Shown here: positions 59,208 to 64,000 of the stretch, in pieces
Layout of the letters: each line of letters opens with the position of its first letter
Numbering within the stretch: the stretch's first letter is position 1
From: Huiozyma naganishii CBS 8797
Taxonomy: Eukaryota > Ascomycota > Saccharomycetes > Saccharomycetales > Saccharomycetaceae
Length of the DNA stretch: 64,000 nt
Direction: 5' to 3'
Assembly: GCF_000348985.1 (NCBI RefSeq)
Contig: NC_035930.1
Location: 372,001-436,000, forward strand
Position numbers and translations under genes: made by a program
Notes under the pieces: generated by a model
Seen by the model: the letters and a program-made list of their open reading frames with translations, nothing else
The model's database searches: none
What the model was told of the DNA's origin: nothing

Positions 59208-62084
59208 TTAGACGAGGCTGTTGAGGCGTTCGGAGTCCTTCGTGAACATGTTCAGACTGGAACTGGATTTTTTGCAGTAGCCCAGGTCGTGCATTGCCGT
59301 TTCGTAGTGCGTAAAATTGTAGAATTGGAGCAGTGCCCGGAGAGCAATCTCCTGCCCGCACGCATCGTTCAGTTCGCCTGCAATGTCCTTGCCCGTGACC
59401 CAGTTGTCTACAAGTTCGAGCCGTTCGTAGAGGTACACGCCAGATATCAGGTCCATATGCTCGGATTTCCAACGCTTGTTTTTGAAGGGGGTTAGCTCCT
59501 TGATGATCTTTAGGATTGGGTGGTAGATGCTCAGGTTGAACAGACGGTAGTACCTCTTGAAAATCAAACCAATGGATAGCGGTAAGCATTTCAACCGGTG
59601 TGTCTTACTTCCTGTGACTTTCCGCAGTATTCTCAGCATGTACGCGAAGGACGACAGAATATTAGTGTCGAACCGTCCGTCGTCAAGAGCAGCAACGGGC
59701 CGTGTTTTGTATTCCTGAGAACAGACACCCCAGAAGGAGTAATTGGAGTTGAGCATCTTCCTCAAAGCTTTGTCTGCATAATTTTCCGAGTACTTCCCTA
59801 GTAACGATGAGCAGATATTAATATACTTTGCGTCGTAGATTAACAAGGATAAATGCTCGAATTTCAAAACATGATTGACTTTAAACCACTTTAATAGAAC
59901 GTTCAACACTCCTACAGCCACTCTTAGCGAAAGCTCTTTGGTTCTTATGATCTCCAAGTGAGGCTGAACTGCATCAATACTTGCTTGGTTTGGGAAATCT
60001 TCTGGTCTATAATTAATGTTTGACAAGTTCGATTCAATGACTTGTAACATAACAAACACTAAAGACCCTAAGCCGGCTAAGCAGTCTGAATAGTATTGAC
60101 TTACCCTCTTCATAACTTCAATCTCTTCCAACTTTTGTGGATTTTCCATCCCAGAATAGTCATATGGGTTACTGGCTAGTTTATCGTCATCTTCATCCCT
60201 CCAGCCGCGTTCTGTCGCCATGAAAAGATCCCTCTCGTACCATAATTGTTTACAGTCCAGTGTTATCTGTAAGTTATCTGCCAATATTTTGGACGCCTCC
60301 TCAATGGAATACGGTACAGCAGTATTATTATTACTATTATCTTGGCTTTCCGCAAGTGATTTTTCTCTAAATGTCGCATCTGTGCTGTCATCATCAAACG
60401 GATACAGGAACGGGTAGGACATGTTGGTTTGAAACGATTTTCTTGGTCTCAGCCCTTCACTAAACTGCATTTTCGCTGGAGAAGAAGGAGGTGAAGGTGC
60501 CGGTGTTGCCAAATGCTGCTGTGGCACAGATAATGACGCATTTATCGAGTTTCTCGACTTGGATCTTGGAATTTCCAGGAATTGTGACAAAGAGTTTGAA
60601 TTGTCAATATGCTCGGCTAAAGGTGTAGCAGGCATATCATAGGCTGGAAATCTTGAAGTTATGTCTTCACTGAATGCTTCAAACTGTAATGGGGACAAGG
60701 TCAAACGATTAGATTTATCATCTGAATGCGATATTCCGTGATATTTGTACAGTTTTCGCTTGACTTCCTTGCATCGCCTATTGTCGCCAAACTGTAGGAC
60801 CAATGCCTTATATAGCAGAGCATTGATGTTCCGTATTCTCATAGAGAGTCTGCTGTTCCAGCGCCAATACTCAATATACCCTGTCAAATATTTCAGAAGA
60901 CCCGCGTCTGAAATGTGTGTAATGCAGTTTGTCACATCCCCCGAGTATTCATCCCTCAACTCAATGCAAACACTAATAATGAAAAATAGTGTTGTAGCTA
61001 CATAAAACAGTAAAGTTGTTTTCCGTCTCAGATTCGATTTATCGTCTCGACAAGCAGCAGATATTTTCTTGAAAACTCCTATAAGCTGGGGAAGTACCTG
61101 TACTAACAGAATATTATTGCGCTTTATAATGAAAATATGCTCAATCATATCATCGGCATACACAATGCACCCAAGCGATGTATAAGTCAATGCCATCAAG
61201 TTTGAGTCCATATTATTTTCAAGGTTTGCAACCATAGTTGATATTTCCGCTCTCGCATATTTCTCGTCACAGAGAAACATATCTGGGTCCTTTATCTTAT
61301 CCACAAAATGTGACCTCAACTGAGCAAGGTAGGTGTGGTCTGTCGAGGTAAACCAATCCTGTAATTCGCTTTCCAAACCGTAAAAATCATCTAATTTCCA
61401 TCCAACGTCCGGCATCGAGTCATTTGTCAGCTCAGTATGAGAAGTGTTCAATTCAAAGCATCGCCTATCCAAGTTCTTTTGAAACGTTTCACTAACGGGT
61501 AGATTAAAGTCCGCTTCTCTTGCATTCGGGCGCGCGGAATTCTCAACAGGAGAAGTCTTGCTTGGTGTGGTGGATGGTGATATCCGTCCAATAATGGGTC
61601 CATCGATTTCATCCACGTTGGCAAAATCTTCCTCATCATCATCGCAATAGGGTTCCGCATCATCGTCTGCCTCCCCATCGGTCGCATTCTTCAGATTCTC
61701 AGCAAGTAAGTCCGTGTCGCTTTTAATGGTCAACGGGTTCGAGTTTCTTGAATTACCCTTCACGGACATTGCAAAGTTAAAGTTCGGTTCCAATACTGGA
61801 CTGGGATGGTATTGATGCCCATGAGATCCATCCATATCTATTTGCTCCAGCGCGGGATCTCCAATATTCAGTTTTGTTCGCAGCATACTGTCTAGATCCC
61901 TTAATAGAGTATCATCCCTCCTGTCCCTTGGCACATCCACAGGCACACGTCGCAGTTTCTGGAAATTGACGGCCCCCGTGTCATCTCTAAACCGTAGTGT
62001 CGCCCTCTGTCGCGACGGCCTCAGACTATCGAGGGACACAGATCTTAGGATCTGCTTCTCTCCGCCAACATGTTCAGCATCCAT
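59208..62084 (-). CDS. FAR11: Far11, STRIPAK-like (FAR complex) protein
   Basis: 958 residues from the ATG at 62084 (MDAEHVGGEKQILRSVSLDS), against about 953 in S. cerevisiae. It is recognised as the Far11/STRIP1-2 family: an acidic region near 150-190, then DDFYGLESELQDWFTSTDH (about 275-293), and a hydrophobic repeat-rich middle. The conserved C-terminal block has LFNLSIYHPILKIIKELTPF, KRWKSEHMDLISGVYLYERL and DNWVTGKDIAGELNDACGQE. Role: scaffold in the Far3-7-8-9-10-11 complex, linking PP2A to pheromone arrest and TORC2 control. The next gene upstream is LSM12, divergent. Confidence 0.93.
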   Translation of the reverse strand: MDAEHVGGEKQILRSVSLDSLRPSRQRATLRFRDDTGAVNFQKLRRVPVDVPRDRRDDTLLRDLDSMLRTKLNIGDPALEQIDMDGSHGHQYHPSPVLEPNFNFAMSVKGNSRNSNPLTIKSDTDLLAENLKNATDGEADDDAEPYCDDDEEDFANVDEIDGPIIGRISPSTTPSKTSPVENSARPNAREADFNLPVSETFQKNLDRRCFELNTSHTELTNDSMPDVGWKLDDFYGLESELQDWFTSTDHTYLAQLRSHFVDKIKDPDMFLCDEKYARAEISTMVANLENNMDSNLMALTYTSLGCIVYADDMIEHIFIIKRNNILLVQVLPQLIGVFKKISAACRDDKSNLRRKTTLLFYVATTLFFIISVCIELRDEYSGDVTNCITHISDAGLLKYLTGYIEYWRWNSRLSMRIRNINALLYKALVLQFGDNRRCKEVKRKLYKYHGISHSDDKSNRLTLSPLQFEAFSEDITSRFPAYDMPATPLAEHIDNSNSLSQFLEIPRSKSRNSINASLSVPQQHLATPAPSPPSSPAKMQFSEGLRPRKSFQTNMSYPFLYPFDDDSTDATFREKSLAESQDNSNNNTAVPYSIEEASKILADNLQITLDCKQLWYERDLFMATERGWRDEDDDKLASNPYDYSGMENPQKLEEIEVMKRVSQYYSDCLAGLGSLVFVMLQVIESNLSNINYRPEDFPNQASIDAVQPHLEIIRTKELSLRVAVGVLNVLLKWFKVNHVLKFEHLSLLIYDAKYINICSSLLGKYSENYADKALRKMLNSNYSFWGVCSQEYKTRPVAALDDGRFDTNILSSFAYMLRILRKVTGSKTHRLKCLPLSIGLIFKRYYRLFNLSIYHPILKIIKELTPFKNKRWKSEHMDLISGVYLYERLELVDNWVTGKDIAGELNDACGQEIALRALLQFYNFTHYETAMHDLGYCKKSSSSLNMFTKDSERLNSLV

Positions 62085-62421
62085 CGCTTCAGACCCGCGA
62101 CCAAAAGAAAAAAATGTATATATCTTAGAATCAATACCACCAAGCTGGGCTGGAGTTCCTGGGCAATCGACTGGACACCACCACCAGGGCAAAACGTTAG
62201 CCTTTCCCACAAGTGGGTCTTGTTCTCATCAACCGCTAAAATAGACGTTAAATTTCGCTTACAAAAAAAATCGAATAGAAACTTCTAAAGGCCAAAAGAG
62301 CTTCAAAGAGAGATCCTGTCCTCTTAATAAAGAAGATACAAGAGTACTCTCGAGAATAAGAAGGAGGTCTTTTCCACGACACCAGTGTGTGTAGCAGCAT
62401 ACGGTTTTTTAGTTGTGCGCG
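62085..62421. promoter_or_regulatory. Divergent FAR11/LSM12 promoter
   Basis: 337 bp. The FAR11 frame stays open back to 62210 but without an ATG. ATGTATATATCTT lies near 62114. No recognised factor site. Confidence 0.4.
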
Positions 62422-62991
62422 ATGAGTGTATCCCTGGAGCACATTATTGGTTTCAAAGTGAGAGTTACCAACCTTTTGGACGTCGTGACTGAGGGGAAGA
62501 TATACAGTTTCAATTCGACCAACAATTCCATCGTCTTGCAAACAAGCAAAAAAAACCAAGCTCCCTTTGATTTCAAAGTGATCAAATGCAGCTTTATCAA
62601 GCATTTGACAGTGGTTGGGGAGAAGCCGTCCGCTAACTCGTTCAAAAGGCAGTTCATCAAACCCAGTGTTGTTCACGTCGACAGAGTCGAAGAACTTTTG
62701 CGGGACAAAATTGCCGCCTCAGACAAACAGAACCTGTTGAGAGGGAGGGGTATATCTCCAGAGGGTCAATTGATCTTCGACCTGATCTATAAGACCATCC
62801 CAGATACCAAGTGGGTCGACAAGGATATTGTCATCTTAGACGATATCGCCGTGGTACCACCTTACCATACCGAGAACATCACTACAAGACACGAGAACCA
62901 GTCTGTCTCCCTGATTGAAAGAATCGTTGAGAGAGGTTGGGCCCAGATGAGAAGTAATTCATCCGATAATAACAGTAGAAAAGGTGGATGA
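62422..62991 (+). CDS. LSM12: Lsm12, LSm-domain translation/stress-granule factor
   Basis: 189 residues from the ATG at 62422 (MSVSLEHIIGFKVRVTNLLD), close to 187 in S. cerevisiae. The N-terminal LSm fold covers about 1-70 (GKIYSFNSTNNSIVLQT). The C-terminal anticodon-binding-like AD domain covers about 85-175: VHVDRVEELLRDKI, GISPEGQLIFDLIYKTIP, KWVDKDIVILDDIAVVPPY. Role in yeast: partner of Pbp1 and Pbp4 on polysomes and stress granules. In S. cerevisiae the gene is YHR121W, on the block that carries DMA1; here it lies between FAR11 and TEP1, so it was retained on the other copy. Confidence 0.95.
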   Translation: MSVSLEHIIGFKVRVTNLLDVVTEGKIYSFNSTNNSIVLQTSKKNQAPFDFKVIKCSFIKHLTVVGEKPSANSFKRQFIKPSVVHVDRVEELLRDKIAASDKQNLLRGRGISPEGQLIFDLIYKTIPDTKWVDKDIVILDDIAVVPPYHTENITTRHENQSVSLIERIVERGWAQMRSNSSDNNSRKGG

Positions 62992-63153
62992 AACCTAAGT
63001 CATTCGAACCGCATGAAAAAAACAAACGAACAGCCCTTCCTCAAGTAATGAACTGAAATAGTAACATATACTATATATATATATATACACCCACAATATT
63101 ATAAAATATACGGTAACCGTTCAACAGGCCAACAACAGGGGATAAAAGTTCAG

Positions 63154-64000
63154 CTACACGTTCGAAACCTCTAGAGCGATGGCTTCAAACAATTTCATTC
63201 CTTTATTTGCCGTCCCATTGGCACCGTCCAATTGCTCCCATGCTGCTGAGATAACTACCGGACCATCAGCAGCGAGGTCATTGAACTCGCCCCTTAGCTT
63301 TAGAGATTCGCAAGGCAGGTTCAACCAAAGACATGGGTCTAAGAGATTGGGGAATTCAATCGAGGTGTTCCCTATCGCCTTTGGATGCATCAGAAACTGT
63401 ATTCTTATATCTGGAGAGGTTACAGTGATAGGGAAGCTCAAAATATTGGAATCCACTGGCTCTGTGGGGAACTCGTCTCGATTTATCCGAATTTCCTCCA
63501 TATCAATCAAGCCCGTTCTCCGTGGGTTATACTTCTGAAATTTAATCGAATACGAAAATATGCCCTTGCCCAACAAAAGGAACGGCTTTATTAGTTTGAT
63601 GGAGGTTATTCGAAACGTTTCCTGTAACCTCATACTGCAAAGGAATCTCTCCTGGGTCTCCTGGCTTAACGTCAAAAACGTTTCATGGTACATGAGATAT
63701 CTCAGTTGTGACTGAATTGTCACCCCTTTGGAGATACCGTGTTTGAATCTCCCCGTTCCAAAGCTTTCCATGGCCATTTCAAATGAATACAGTTTGTATT
63801 TCATGAGATATGCTGAAACCACAGTCCCAGACCTGCCCTTACCCATTTTGCAATGAACGACAACCACATTACTGGGGGACTCGTCGAGAAAAGAATGCAT
63901 ATCTCTTATTATATCTTGCAAGACCACAAACGGCGGCGGGCAGTGGTCTAACCACCCAGTACGGACCACAATATCCTTTATAATACCTGGGTTGACTGGT
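63154..64000 (-). CDS. TEP1: Tep1, PTEN-type phosphatase (5' end outside window)
   Basis: The open frame continues past the window end; about 281 C-terminal residues are visible, with no ATG before 64000. The PTEN-type active site HCKMGKGRSGTVVSAYLM has the CX5R motif with the basic KxGKGR loop typical of lipid-directed PTENs. After it comes a region (FLLLGKGIFSYSIKFQKYNP) at the position of the PTEN C2 domain. Role in yeast: a PTEN homologue linked to sporulation. Order FAR11-TEP1 follows YNL127W-YNL128W with LSM12 inserted. It is tail-to-tail with LSM12 (162 bp, with a TATATATATATATATA run near 63072). Confidence 0.93.
   Translation of the reverse strand, partial: PVNPGIIKDIVVRTGWLDHCPPPFVVLQDIIRDMHSFLDESPSNVVVVHCKMGKGRSGTVVSAYLMKYKLYSFEMAMESFGTGRFKHGISKGVTIQSQLRYLMYHETFLTLSQETQERFLCSMRLQETFRITSIKLIKPFLLLGKGIFSYSIKFQKYNPRRTGLIDMEEIRINRDEFPTEPVDSNILSFPITVTSPDIRIQFLMHPKAIGNTSIEFPNLLDPCLWLNLPCESLKLRGEFNDLAADGPVVISAAWEQLDGANGTANKGMKLFEAIALEVSNV

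Overview
The window is nuclear DNA of a budding yeast of the family Saccharomycetaceae. It carries compact genes, one intron with the yeast 5' splice site (GTATGT) and branch sites (TACTAAC), yeast promoter motifs (PAC, RRPE, MCB, a Leu3 site), and orthologues of Saccharomyces cerevisiae genes along its whole length. Gene order follows S. cerevisiae chromosome XIV left arm, read in reverse: YDJ1-AQR1, then PHO23, RAS2, OCA1, MIC27, AVT4, POL1, MET4, LEU4, INP52, YNL108C, NOP15, CYB5, DBP2, RPC19, YNL115C, DMA2, MLS1, DCP2, NCS2, MRP35, NMA111, NAF1, ESBP6, SPC98, FAR11, TEP1. Three genes that S. cerevisiae keeps on the sister (ohnologous) blocks sit inside this order in the expected positions and orientations: OST2 (YOR103C), AZF1 (YOR113W) and LSM12 (YHR121W). 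Other essential sister-track genes, for example ORC6, are absent. This mosaic is what a post-whole-genome-duplication species with its own pattern of gene loss would show. A Kazachstania- or Naumovozyma-like yeast is plausible, but genus cannot be fixed from the sequence alone.

Layout. 1-5.6 kb: chaperone YDJ1 (5' end outside the window), drug/acid exporter AQR1, Rpd3L subunit PHO23 and the GTPase RAS2. 5.7-10.1 kb: OST2, OCA1 (frameshifted in a G run), MIC27 and AVT4. 10.5-14.9 kb: POL1, with MCB sites upstream. 15.1-19.3 kb: divergent MET4/LEU4 around a promoter with a perfect Leu3 palindrome and a Cbf1 E-box. 19.6-25.9 kb: INP52, YNL108C-like, NOP15 and CYB5. 26.2-29.0 kb: DBP2 with a 1198-nt intron. 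29.4-32.0 kb: RPC19 and AZF1. 32.0-33.8 kb: a gene-free, AT-rich stretch. 33.8-45 kb: YNL115C-like membrane hydrolase, DMA2, MLS1, DCP2, NCS2, MRP35. 45.2-49.8 kb: NMA111 and NAF1. 50.1-56.4 kb: three tandem ESBP6-type monocarboxylate-transporter-like genes. 56.5-64 kb: SPC98, FAR11, LSM12 and TEP1 (5' end outside the window).

The genes are housekeeping and regulatory genes, not a single pathway or cluster. Ribosome-biogenesis genes (NOP15, DBP2, NAF1, probably RPC19) share PAC and RRPE motifs. The points most worth checking are the OCA1 frameshift at a run of seven G, which has the form of a -1 slippery heptamer; an Asp in place of Ser at the nucleophile elbow of the YNL115C-like protein; arrays of TTAGGG-type (Tbf1-like) sites in two promoters; the ESBP6 triplication with an 11-bp tandem repeat upstream; ten leucine-rich motifs in the Dcp2 tail; the DBP2 intron with two perfect branch sites; and the AQR1-PHO23 synteny junction.
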